A DNA stretch of 47,843 bases from the NCBI GenBank assembly GCA_023419315.1, contig JAEZYE010000053.1:1-47843 (forward strand). Direction: 5' to 3'. A program made the translations under genes and the position numbers. The first letter of the stretch is position 1, and every line of letters starts with the position of its first letter. The stretch is from Pseudomonadota bacterium. Its GTDB lineage: Bacteria; Pseudomonadota; Gammaproteobacteria; Xanthomonadales; Xanthomonadaceae. Positions 5,935 to 13,304 of the stretch are shown in pieces. The notes beneath the pieces are model-generated. The model searched no databases and had not been told where the DNA came from. It saw only the letters and a program-made list of their open reading frames with translations.

Positions 5935-7005
5935 ATGTCCGCTCACATTGCCCCCGCGCCCCTCCGCCATGACTGGGGGCGCGATGAACTGCTCGCCCTG
6001 TTCGATCTGCCCTTGCCGGAGCTGCTGTTCCGCGCCGCCGAGATGCATCGTCGCCATTTCGACCCTGCGGAAGTGCAGGTTTCCACGCTGCTGTCGGTGA
6101 AGACCGGCGGCTGCCCGGAAGACTGCGCCTACTGCCCGCAGGCGCAGCGCTACGACACCGGCGTCGATGCGCAGAAGTTGATGGACACCGAAGCCGTGCT
6201 GGAGAAAGCGCGGCAGGCCAAGGCCGCCGGGGCTTCGCGCTTCTGCATGGGCGCGGCCTGGCGTTCGCCGAAGGATCGCGACATCCCGAAGGTGGCTGAG
6301 ATGATCCGCGAGGTGAAAGCGCTGGGGCTGGAGACCTGCGCCACGCTCGGCATGCTCAGCGAGCCGCAGGCCCACGCGCTGAAGGATGCCGGGCTGGACT
6401 ACTACAACCACAACCTGGACACCGCCCCGGAGTTCTACGGCGATGTCATCCGTACCCGCGAGTACCAGGATCGCCTGGACACGCTGGCGCATGTGCGCGA
6501 TGCGGGGATGAAGACCTGCTGCGGCGGCATCGTCGGCATGGGTGAGTCGCGCGAACAGCGCGCGGGCCTGCTGCAGGCGCTGGCGAACCTGCCGGCGCAC
6601 CCGGATTCGGTGCCAATCAACCGGTTGGTGCAAGTGGCAGGCACGCCGCTGCACGGTACGGCGGAACTGGATGCCTTCGAATTCGTTCGCACCATCGCCG
6701 TCGCGCGCCTGGTCATGCCGCGATCGATGGTCCGGTTGTCCGCCGGCCGCGAGACGATGAACGACGAGCTGCAGGCGCTGTGCTTCCTGGCCGGCGCGAA
6801 CTCCATCTTCCACGGCGAAAAGCTGCTGACCACCGGCAACCCCGACACCGAGCGCGATCAGACGCTGTTCGCGCGGCTGGGTCTGCGGCCTCTGGTGCTC
6901 GACACGGCAAAAAGTGATTCACATCACGGAAACGATGTGCATGGCGGCGCTACGTTGCATCCGGACCACACCGGACCGGACGGTTGTTGCGGACGGGCGG
7001 CGTAG
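5935..7005 (+). CDS. bioB: Biotin synthase
   Basis: 356 residues from ATG at 5935. A much longer open frame upstream is antisense to comF and is not used. BioB is the radical-SAM enzyme that inserts sulfur into dethiobiotin. The cluster-binding motif CPEDCAYC gives Cys60, Cys64 and Cys67; the fold continues with the YYNHNLDT and GMGES segments and the conserved MVRLSAGR (Arg) motif of the [2Fe-2S] site. The C-terminal ~28 residues are an unusual tail rich in His, Gly and Asp ending in GCCGRAA, beyond the normal end of the barrel. First gene of bioB-F-H-C. Confidence 0.95.
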   Translation: MSAHIAPAPLRHDWGRDELLALFDLPLPELLFRAAEMHRRHFDPAEVQVSTLLSVKTGGCPEDCAYCPQAQRYDTGVDAQKLMDTEAVLEKARQAKAAGASRFCMGAAWRSPKDRDIPKVAEMIREVKALGLETCATLGMLSEPQAHALKDAGLDYYNHNLDTAPEFYGDVIRTREYQDRLDTLAHVRDAGMKTCCGGIVGMGESREQRAGLLQALANLPAHPDSVPINRLVQVAGTPLHGTAELDAFEFVRTIAVARLVMPRSMVRLSAGRETMNDELQALCFLAGANSIFHGEKLLTTGNPDTERDQTLFARLGLRPLVLDTAKSDSHHGNDVHGGATLHPDHTGPDGCCGRAA

Positions 7006-7044
7006 TCGAACGCAGCGCAGGGGGAAAACCTGACCGGAATCCGG

Positions 7045-7064
7045 CGTCGCGCCATGGCGTGACG
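7045..7064. repeat. 20-bp imperfect palindrome in the bioB-bioF gap
   Basis: CGTCGCGCCATGGCGTGACG is a palindrome with one mismatched pair, in the 128-bp gap between bioB and bioF. It could be a small RNA hairpin that tunes bioF expression or a protein-binding site. No U-tract follows, so it is not a classic terminator. Confidence 0.4.
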
Positions 7065-7133
7065 GCGGTATTGCGCGTCTCCGACCCGGCGCGATGAAGC
7101 TTGTCCCGCACCGATTCACCGCCGAGGTTCCCG

Positions 7134-8330
7134 ATGCCGCGCCCCGATCTGCTCGAACGCATCCAAGGCCAGCGCAAGCTGCGCGCGGCGCAGGGACGCG
7201 TGCGCACGCGCCGGCCGGTCACGCGCCGCGATGGCGTCAGGGTGGAGGTCAACGGACGCTGGCTGACCGAGTTCGCCGGCAATGACTATCTGGGCCTGTC
7301 GCAGCAGTTCGAAGTGGTCAGCGCCCTGCAGGATGCGGCGGGCCGTGACGGCGCGGGTTCCGGCGCTTCGCACCTGATCAGCGGCCATCACGCCACCCAT
7401 GAAGCGTTGGAGCGCGATATCGCCGAATGGCTCGGCTATCCGCGTGGCTTGTTGTTCGGGAGCGGTTTCATGGCCAACCTGGCCGTGCAGCAGGCGTTGC
7501 TAGAAGACGGTGATGTCTGCGTGCAGGATCGGCTCAACCACGCCAGCCTGATCGATGCCTCGCGTCTGGCGGGCTGCAAACTGCGGCGCTACCCGCATCT
7601 GGATCCGGAAGGTGCGGTGCGCCAGCTCAAGCAGGCGCCGGATGGCGCGGCCATGCTGGCGACCGACGGCGTTTTCAGCATGGACGGCGATATCGCGCCG
7701 CTGCGTGCGCTGAGCCTGGTCGCGCGCATGCAGCAGGCCTTGCTGTATGTCGACGACGCCCATGGCGTCGGCGTGCGCGGGCCGGAAGGGCGCGGCAGCG
7801 TCGCCGAAGCGCGGCTGGGCGTGGATGAAGTGCCGCTGCAACTGGTGACGCTGGGAAAAGCGCTCGGCGGCTACGGCGCGGTGGTCGTCGGAGACGACGC
7901 ACTCATCCAGCATCTGTCCGAAGTCGCGCGCCCGTATCTCTACACGACGGCCTTGCCGGCAGCGATTGCGGCGGCCACGCGCGTCGCGGTGAAGCAGGCG
8001 CGCCGGGATCATTGGCGGCGCGAAAAACTGCAGGGACTGGTCGAGCGCTTCCGATCCGCCGCGCAGGGCCGTGGCCTCGAACTGATGGCTTCGGAAACGC
8101 CCATCCAGCCCGTGCTGTGCGGTGAGGAATCCAATGCGCTCGCACTGGCTTCGGCGCTGGAGAGTGCGGGCTTCTGGGTGCCGGCCATCCGGCCGCCGAC
8201 GGTTCCGGAAGGCAAGGCGCGCCTGCGCATCACGCTGTCGGCCCTGCATACGCCGCAGCAGGTCGATGCGCTGGTTGAAGTGCTGGCACGATCCTGGGAA
8301 GCGATCCGGCGCATACGCGGCGCTGCATGA
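7134..8330 (+). CDS. bioF: 8-amino-7-oxononanoate synthase
   Basis: 398 residues. A PLP enzyme that condenses pimeloyl-ACP with alanine to start the biotin ring pathway. Start taken at ATG 7134, preceded by CGAGGT; a TTG at 7101 is less likely. The alpha-oxoamine synthase signatures are clear: AGNDYLGL near 50, the GASHLISGHH substrate loop near 80-90, YVDDAHG with the PLP-binding Asp/His near 207-210, and the Schiff-base lysine in TLGKALGGYG at about residue 242. It lies 128 bp after bioB and 16 bp before bioH, inside the operon. Confidence 0.95.
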   Translation: MPRPDLLERIQGQRKLRAAQGRVRTRRPVTRRDGVRVEVNGRWLTEFAGNDYLGLSQQFEVVSALQDAAGRDGAGSGASHLISGHHATHEALERDIAEWLGYPRGLLFGSGFMANLAVQQALLEDGDVCVQDRLNHASLIDASRLAGCKLRRYPHLDPEGAVRQLKQAPDGAAMLATDGVFSMDGDIAPLRALSLVARMQQALLYVDDAHGVGVRGPEGRGSVAEARLGVDEVPLQLVTLGKALGGYGAVVVGDDALIQHLSEVARPYLYTTALPAAIAAATRVAVKQARRDHWRREKLQGLVERFRSAAQGRGLELMASETPIQPVLCGEESNALALASALESAGFWVPAIRPPTVPEGKARLRITLSALHTPQQVDALVEVLARSWEAIRRIRGAA

Positions 8331-8346
8331 GGGCAAACCGATATGC

Positions 8347-9144
8347 ATGAGCGACAATGCGCGCATGCATATCGAAACCGTAGGCCAGGGCCCGTCGCTG
8401 GTGCTGATTCATGGATGGGCGTTGCACGGCGGCGTGTTCGCACCGTTGATCGAACGCCTGTCGGGTAGCCACACGCTGCATCTGGTCGATCTTCCCGGTC
8501 ATGGCCGCAGTCGCGACACCCCCACTCCGCTCGAACTCGACGCCTGCGCCGAGGCAATCCTCGCGCGAACGCCGGAAGCCATCTGGTGTGGCTGGTCGCT
8601 CGGTGGATTGTTCGCGTTGACTGCCGCACGGAAATCCCCGCAGGTGAAAGCGCTGGCGATGATCGCCGCCACGCCGCGATTCGTGCGCGGGCCGGACTGG
8701 CCGCATGCGGTCGAGGTCGAGGTGTTCACGCAGTTCGGTGAAGCACTGCGGCACGACTACCGCGGCACGCTCGAACGCTTTCTCGCGCTGGACACCATCG
8801 GCTCCGAGCACGCGCGCGCCGAACTGCGCACGCTGAAGGACACCCTGTACGCGCGCGGCGAACCTGCACCCGAAGCGCTGCAACAAGGCTTGCGATTGCT
8901 CGAGAACACCGACCTGCGCGCGCAGCTGGCGCTGCTCGATGTGCCGAGCCTGTGGATTTCCGGCCGGCGCGATCGGCTGGTTCCGGCGGCCGGAATGGCG
9001 GATGCCGCAGCATTGGCACCGTGGAGTCGCCACCTCGATATTCCCGGCGGCGGCCACGCGCCCTTCCTTGGCCATGCCGACAGCGTGGCCGCGTCACTCG
9101 CGGACTTCGCCGCTGCGGTCGCGCATCTGCCGCGCACGCACTGA
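8347..9144 (+). CDS. bioH: Pimeloyl-ACP methyl ester carboxylesterase
   Basis: 265 residues, alpha/beta hydrolase that removes the methyl ester from pimeloyl-ACP methyl ester, closing the BioC-BioH pimelate route. The start is ATG 8347 (an alternative Met is six codons on). HGWALHGGV near 22-30 forms the oxyanion hole, the nucleophile is Ser84 in GWSLGG, and Asp209 (SGRRDRLV) and His237 (GGGHAPF) complete the triad. Length matches E. coli BioH. It sits 16 bp after bioF and 37 bp before bioC; this order supports the specific BioH call over a generic hydrolase. Confidence 0.92.
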   Translation: MSDNARMHIETVGQGPSLVLIHGWALHGGVFAPLIERLSGSHTLHLVDLPGHGRSRDTPTPLELDACAEAILARTPEAIWCGWSLGGLFALTAARKSPQVKALAMIAATPRFVRGPDWPHAVEVEVFTQFGEALRHDYRGTLERFLALDTIGSEHARAELRTLKDTLYARGEPAPEALQQGLRLLENTDLRAQLALLDVPSLWISGRRDRLVPAAGMADAAALAPWSRHLDIPGGGHAPFLGHADSVAASLADFAAAVAHLPRTH

Positions 9145-9181
9145 CGCGCCCCGCGCAAGCGAATCCGCGACAATAGGCGCC

Positions 9182-10066
9182 ATGACGTCCCAGTTCGATA
9201 CCCGCCACGTACGCCGTGCGTTCTCGCGCTCCGCAGGAACCTACGACGCCACTGCCGTCCTGCAGCATGAGGTGGAACAGCGCCTGCTGGAATCGCTTGA
9301 TTATCTGGGTGACACGGCGCCACGCGTGATCGTGGATGTCGGCGCCGGACCGGGTCGCGCCAGCGCGACGATGCGCAAGCGTTGGCCGAAGGCGCAGGTG
9401 ATCGCGCTGGATCTGTCGGTTCCGATGCTGCGCCAGGCACGGCAGCGCGCCGGCTGGTGGAAGCCGTTCTCACGCGTGTGCGCGGACGCGCGCGCCTTGC
9501 CGCTGGCAGAAGGCAGCGTCGACGTGCTGTTCTCCAACCTGTGCCTGCAATGGGTGGATGATCTGCCGGCGGTGTTCGCGGGCTTCCGCCGCGTGCTCAG
9601 GCCCGGCGGCTTGTTGCTGTGTTCCACCTTCGGCCCGGAAACGCTGCAGGAACTGCGCGACGCGTTTGCGCAGGCCGATGACCGGCCGCACGTCAGCCGC
9701 TTCACGCCGATTGCCCAATTCGGCGATGCGCTGATGATGTCGGGCTTCCGCGACCCGGTGCTGGATCGCGATCAATTCCGGCTTACGTATCCGGATCTGC
9801 CGGCGCTCATGCGCGATCTGCGCGCGATGGGTGCGACGAACGCGATGCAATCACGTCGCCACACGCTGACGGGCCGTGCGCGCTTTGCATCGGCGGCGGC
9901 CGCTTACGAACCGCTGCGCGAAGCCGACGGCAAGTTGCCGAGTACCTGGGAAGTCATCTACGCCCATGCCTGGGCGCCGGAACCCGGCGCGCCAATCCGC
10001 TCGCAGGGCGAGGAAATCGCCAGCATTCCGGTGTCGCGCATTCCGATTCGCCGCCGCGGCGAATGA
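9182..10066 (+). CDS. bioC: Malonyl-ACP O-methyltransferase
   Basis: 294 residues from ATG 9182. An SAM-dependent methyltransferase that caps malonyl-ACP so that fatty-acid synthesis can extend it to a pimeloyl chain. Motif I is VDVGAGPGRA (51-60); ALDLS marks the acidic residue binding the ribose; FSNLCLQWVDD near 115-125 and the LRPGGLLLCSTFG strand follow as in BioC. N-terminal FDTRHVRRAFSRSAGTYD is also characteristic. Last gene of the bio operon and convergent with the NTF2-like gene 15 bp away. Confidence 0.93.
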   Translation: MTSQFDTRHVRRAFSRSAGTYDATAVLQHEVEQRLLESLDYLGDTAPRVIVDVGAGPGRASATMRKRWPKAQVIALDLSVPMLRQARQRAGWWKPFSRVCADARALPLAEGSVDVLFSNLCLQWVDDLPAVFAGFRRVLRPGGLLLCSTFGPETLQELRDAFAQADDRPHVSRFTPIAQFGDALMMSGFRDPVLDRDQFRLTYPDLPALMRDLRAMGATNAMQSRRHTLTGRARFASAAAAYEPLREADGKLPSTWEVIYAHAWAPEPGAPIRSQGEEIASIPVSRIPIRRRGE

Positions 10067-10081
10067 CCGCGGCGCAGAGGC

Positions 10082-10510
10082 TCAGCCGCCGACCTGGCGG
10101 ATCCAGTCCTGCAGGTTGTAGTAGTTGGTGACGCGCGCGATGCGATCATCGCGGATCTCGAAGAACGCGCCGCCCGGGAGTTCATAGGTCTGGCCGTTGG
10201 CCGGTGGCAGGCCTTCGTCGGTGTTGAGGTATTCGCCGTGCACGACGTATTCCGCCGCCGCGCGATCGCCATCCAGCGACGCCAGCACGATGATGTTGCG
10301 CAGCTGTTCGCGGTAGCTTGCGTTCATGCGGCCGAGGAATGCGGCAAACGCCTCGCGTCCGATTTCGCGCGGGCCTTCGTTGAGATCGTGCGCGACGTCA
10401 TCGGCGAGCAGGGCAAGCATGCTCTCCCAGTCCCCGCGATTGAACGCGGCGTAATACGTCAGCACCAGCTCGGTGGCGCGATCCTGCTTGCGATTGCCGT
10501 CGATCTTCAT
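10082..10510 (-). CDS. NTF2-like (SnoaL/ketosteroid isomerase-related) protein
   Basis: 142 residues forming a single cone-shaped alpha+beta domain: the opening helix VLTYYAAFNRGDWESMLALLADD and later strands GEYLNTDEGLPPANG and GAFFEIRDDRIARVTNYYN are standard for the nuclear transport factor 2-like fold. Members include isomerases, hydrolases and binding proteins; the substrate cannot be told. The close fit to the ketosteroid-isomerase-related subgroup rests on the conserved NYYNLQDW end. A good Shine-Dalgarno (AGGGGTGA) precedes ATG 10510. It stands alone between bioC and a YdcF-type gene. Confidence 0.8.
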   Translation of the reverse strand: MKIDGNRKQDRATELVLTYYAAFNRGDWESMLALLADDVAHDLNEGPREIGREAFAAFLGRMNASYREQLRNIIVLASLDGDRAAAEYVVHGEYLNTDEGLPPANGQTYELPGGAFFEIRDDRIARVTNYYNLQDWIRQVGG

Positions 10511-10558
10511 GTGTTCACCCCTGTCGGCACAACGGCGCCATGATACGCCCGCGCCCGG

Positions 10559-11167
10559 TCAGCGCGGCAGCCGATCGCGATGGAAGAAGTACACCTCGGC
10601 CAGCAGGAAGCGCCAGCGTGTGGCAAAGCTGCGGAAGCGCGTGGTGGGCGTTGGCGAACCGATCGCCGCAATGCCGACGTCGCCGCTGATGCGCAGCGCG
10701 CGCGCCATGTGCAGCGGGTCGCTGACGATGATGGCACTGTGCAGATCATGCGTCTGCATGAGCGCCGCGGCCTGGCGCAGGTTTTCGTGGGTGTTGCGCG
10801 ACACCGATTCGATGAGGATGGCGCGCGCCGGAACGCCTTGCCGGATCGCGTAGCGTCGCCCCACCTGCGCTTCGGAAAAACGCGCGCCGATGCCGCCATA
10901 GCCGCCGGTGAAGATCAATGTCCTGGCCAGCCCGCGCTGGTAGAGATCGATTCCGTGGCGGATGCGTTCCTCGAATACCGGCGAGGGCTTGGCGTCGTAC
11001 GCGGCCGCGCCGAGCACGATGATGGCGTCGGCGGGCGCGGCCTGATCGCGTTCGCCGACCCAGACGATGTAGCCGGCCACGCCCACCAGCCACACCAGCA
11101 CGATCCCGAACAGGCGGAACAGCCAGCCGGTGAACCCGGTGCGCCGGCGCCGCATGCGCTTGCTCAC
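10559..11167 (-). CDS. YdcF-family (DUF218) membrane-anchored protein
   Basis: 202 residues from GTG 11167, which overlaps the stop of the upstream gene by four bases (GTGA), the usual sign of translational coupling; ATG 11155 is an alternative. After a basic N-terminus there is one membrane segment (about 12-32), then the DUF218 fold: ADAIIVLGAA near 46, a TGGYGG loop, SRNTHENLRQAA and VSDPLHMARA. ElyC and SanA, from the same superfamily, affect envelope integrity, but the biochemical activity is unsettled. Orientation suggests a periplasmic domain. Confidence 0.8.
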   Translation of the reverse strand: MSKRMRRRRTGFTGWLFRLFGIVLVWLVGVAGYIVWVGERDQAAPADAIIVLGAAAYDAKPSPVFEERIRHGIDLYQRGLARTLIFTGGYGGIGARFSEAQVGRRYAIRQGVPARAILIESVSRNTHENLRQAAALMQTHDLHSAIIVSDPLHMARALRISGDVGIAAIGSPTPTTRFRSFATRWRFLLAEVYFFHRDRLPR

Positions 11168-12123
11168 GCGCGACTCCACGGCAATGCATCGATGTCCACG
11201 TTGCCGCCCGACAACACCACGCCGACGCGTTGTCCGGCGAACTGCTCGCGGTGCTTGAGCAGTGCCGCCAGCACGACCGCCGACGAGGGCTCGACGATGA
11301 GCTTCAGGCACTGCCACAGCCATCGCATCGCGGCGATGGTTTCGGCGTCATCGGCCACGAGCACGCGCACATCGAACGCCTGCAATGCGGCGAAATTGGG
11401 TTCGCCCACCGGTGTACGCAAGCCGTCGCAGATGGTGTGCGGCGTGAAGTCGGGCAGGCGCTGTCCGGCCGCGAGCGAACGCGCGGCGTCATCCGCACCC
11501 GCGGGTTCGGCGCCGAACACGCGGCAATCCGGCGCCACCGATTTCATCGCGATGGCCGTGCCGGAGATCAGGCCGCCGCCGCCAACCGGCGCGGCGACAG
11601 CATCGAAAGGCCCGCACGCGTTGTGGAGTTCGAGCACGGCGGTGCCCTGCCCGGCAATCACCGCCGGATGGGTGAAGGGATGGATGAGGCTGGCACCGGT
11701 GTCGGACACGATGCGCGCGGCGGCGGTTTCGCGCGCCGCCTGCGTGGCCTCGCAACGATGCAGGACTGCGCCGTATCGCGCGATGGCCGCCAGCTTGGCC
11801 GCCACCGCACCGTCCGGCACCACCACATGGCACGGAATGCCGCGGGTCCGGGCCGCCAAGGCCAGTGCTGCGCCGTGATTGCCGGAGGAATGGGTGACGA
11901 CGCCGCGCCGGGCCTGTTCCTCGCTCAGTGACCACACCGCATTGCACGCGCCGCGGAACTTGAAGGCGCCGCCACGTTGCAAGGGTTCAGCCTTGAAGAA
12001 CAGCGAACAGCCTGCTTCTGCATCGATCTCGCGCGAAGTCAGTACAGGTGTGGCATGTGCATGGGGCGCAATCCGTGCGGCCGCGGCGAGGATGTCCTCG
12101 AATGAAGGGAGGATGTGAGCCAT
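11164..12123 (-). CDS. Threonine dehydratase / serine racemase-like PLP enzyme
   Basis: 319 residues, a fold-type II PLP enzyme. The Schiff-base lysine is Lys55 in GGAFKFRGA, the substrate loop is SSGNHG at 79-84, and the phosphate-binding tetraglycine is GGGGLISG at 181-188. It lacks the C-terminal regulatory ACT-like domain of biosynthetic IlvA (about 500 aa), so it is the short catabolic or serine-racemase type: likely deamination of L-threonine or L-serine, or serine racemisation. Which of these cannot be told from sequence alone. The ATG at 12123 is at the edge of the divergent region with the lipoprotein gene. The downstream gene overlaps by 4 nt. Confidence 0.85.
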   Translation of the reverse strand: MAHILPSFEDILAAAARIAPHAHATPVLTSREIDAEAGCSLFFKAEPLQRGGAFKFRGACNAVWSLSEEQARRGVVTHSSGNHGAALALAARTRGIPCHVVVPDGAVAAKLAAIARYGAVLHRCEATQAARETAAARIVSDTGASLIHPFTHPAVIAGQGTAVLELHNACGPFDAVAAPVGGGGLISGTAIAMKSVAPDCRVFGAEPAGADDAARSLAAGQRLPDFTPHTICDGLRTPVGEPNFAALQAFDVRVLVADDAETIAAMRWLWQCLKLIVEPSSAVVLAALLKHREQFAGQRVGVVLSGGNVDIDALPWSRA

Positions 12124-12273
12124 GTGACGAAGGTTAACGCATCGACTGTCGGGTCAGTCCTCGGCGCGGGCACAATGCGGCATGAAGTGGCCGCGACCGG
12201 AACCCGACAATTAAGCACGGATTCAATCCAGCGGCCGGAAGCTGCCGGTCATGACAAACAGGGGAAAAAATCC

Positions 12274-12888
12274 ATGAAGCTCAAGCTCTTGATGGTCGGC
12301 ATCATCGCCGCGGCGGGCTTAAGCGGCTGCGTCACCTACGACCACACGCGTGCCAGCGCGCCCGGCGGCTACTACCAGGGCCGCACGCAGGTGCGCTATC
12401 ACGATGCATACGGTTATCCGACGTCTCCCTATTACGGTGGCTATTACGGCAGCCCGTATTACTACGGCCGCAATCCGTACTACGGATACTACGGTCCGTA
12501 TTACCCGTACTACCCGCCGGCTCCACGTCCGCCGCGTCCCGGACATGGCAACAACCACGGCAACAATCCGGGCCATCACCCGCCTCCGGGCAGCGGCCCG
12601 GGTGGCAATCGACCCGCGCCGTGGAGAGATCCCACGCAGGGGGCCTGGCGGGAACACGGCCAGCAGCCGATGGTGCCCGGCCAGCCGATGCCCGGCGCGC
12701 GTCCAGCCGGCGCACGGCCTTCACCCGGCACGCGTCCCCCGACGTCCGGCCGACCCCCACGCATGACCTCGCCCGCTCCGGGCGGTTCGACGTCGCCGCG
12801 TGCGATGCCGCGCAGCGTGCCGCAGCCGGCGGGCGCACCGCGCATCCAGCCGCGTGCGGGCGGACGGGTCAAAGTGATCGAGCCCTGA
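12274..12888 (+). CDS. Tyr/Gly/Pro-rich lipoprotein, unknown function
   Basis: 204 residues from ATG 12274, with AGGGGAAAA as Shine-Dalgarno. A lipoprotein signal peptide ends at the lipobox LSGC (Cys about residue 19). The mature chain is low-complexity: first a Tyr/Gly-rich stretch of repeated YYG, PYY and YYGPYYPYY units (about 45-85), then a Pro/Gly/His/Asn-rich part, then a Pro/Arg/Ser-rich tail. No enzymatic domain is visible; it is probably an envelope-anchored, disordered protein. An earlier in-frame ATG at 12115 overlaps the divergent gene and lacks a signal peptide. The 150 bp upstream serve as divergent promoters. Confidence 0.75.
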   Translation: MKLKLLMVGIIAAAGLSGCVTYDHTRASAPGGYYQGRTQVRYHDAYGYPTSPYYGGYYGSPYYYGRNPYYGYYGPYYPYYPPAPRPPRPGHGNNHGNNPGHHPPPGSGPGGNRPAPWRDPTQGAWREHGQQPMVPGQPMPGARPAGARPSPGTRPPTSGRPPRMTSPAPGGSTSPRAMPRSVPQPAGAPRIQPRAGGRVKVIEP

Positions 12889-13055
12889 GGAGGCACCGAA
12901 GGCAGGATTGACCGGCCGTCGGCAATCTGGAAACGAAGTTGACCGGTTGCGTCGCTTTCTGACGTCACAGGCAATGAAGCTTCCTATGTCGACGTCCGGT
13001 GGGGCTCTCTGGATCCCCCCTGTTCCGGTCCCTGCCGGGCGTCGGCGCCTCTTTC

Positions 13056-13081
13056 AAAGCCCGGTCCTGCCGGGCTTTTTC
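13056..13081 (+). terminator. Rho-independent terminator after the lipoprotein gene
   Basis: Perfect 8-bp stem AAGCCCGG (13057-13064) and CCGGGCTT (13070-13077), 5-nt loop, followed by TTT on the plus strand and with AAA on the other side. It lies about 170 bp past the lipoprotein stop. Confidence 0.8.
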
Positions 13082-13109
13082 ATGCCTGTCGCGGTATTCT
13101 TCCGCGCAG

Positions 13110-13141
13110 AAAAAAGGCCGGTAGTCCCCCGACTACCGGCC
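13110..13141 (-). terminator. Strong rho-independent terminator on the minus strand
   Basis: Perfect 10-bp stem: GGCCGGTAGT and ACTACCGGCC (13141-13132 and 13125-13116 read on the minus strand) around a 6-nt loop, followed by six U residues (13115-13110). There is no minus-strand protein gene upstream of it for more than 2 kb, which implies a short non-coding transcript. Confidence 0.85.
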
Positions 13142-13220
13142 CCGGCATCCCCGAAGTGCGCATGGCTGGCCCCTGTTCCAAACCCAGCCCACGCCCCTGT
13201 CGCTTGCCACATCGGGTGCC
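13110..13220 (-). ncRNA. Candidate sigma-54-dependent small RNA (~111 nt)
   Basis: Inferred from a sigma-54 promoter (13247-13231) whose predicted start is about 13220 and a strong terminator ending at about 13110, both on the minus strand, with nothing coding between them. The predicted transcript is G-rich, with CAGGGGC and GGGCTGGG stretches and a large terminator loop of GGGGG type. It starts within the mnmG leader and is antisense to it. No Rfam family was recognised by eye. Confidence 0.5.
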
Positions 13221-13231
13221 TGGGATATATC
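13204..13231 (+). promoter_or_regulatory. Likely mnmG promoter
   Basis: TTGCCA at 13204-13209 and TATATC at 13226-13231 with a 16-nt spacer, about 75 bp upstream of the mnmG start. Its -10 touches the -12 element of the opposing sigma-54 promoter, so the two polymerases could not bind together. Confidence 0.5.
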
Positions 13232-13247
13232 GCAGGAAGCGTGCCAA
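13231..13247 (-). promoter_or_regulatory. Sigma-54 promoter for the intergenic small RNA
   Basis: The minus strand reads TTGGCACGCTTCCTGCG: GG at 13245-13244 and GC at 13233-13232 are exactly 10 nt apart, and TGGCACG is the full -24 consensus; the -12 element is CTGC instead of TTGC. It closely resembles the glnA sigma-54 promoter at the other end of this window. An activator site was not identified. Confidence 0.6.
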
Positions 13248-13304
13248 TTCCGGTCCACCGGCTTTCTGCCCCTTACCGCCTGCCGGCCACGCGCCGGAGA
13301 TCCT

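Larger units (their letters stand above)
12889..13304. other. 416-bp gap between the lipoprotein gene and mnmG
   Basis: No protein gene. From left: a ~165-nt transcribed tail of unknown role with a C-rich segment (GGATCCCCCC near 13010), a plus-strand terminator (13056-13081), a minus-strand terminator and small RNA candidate (13110-13220), and overlapping opposite promoters (13204-13247). The C-rich segment ahead of the first terminator could be a second small RNA or a long 3' UTR; no clear promoter supports the former. Confidence 0.5.
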
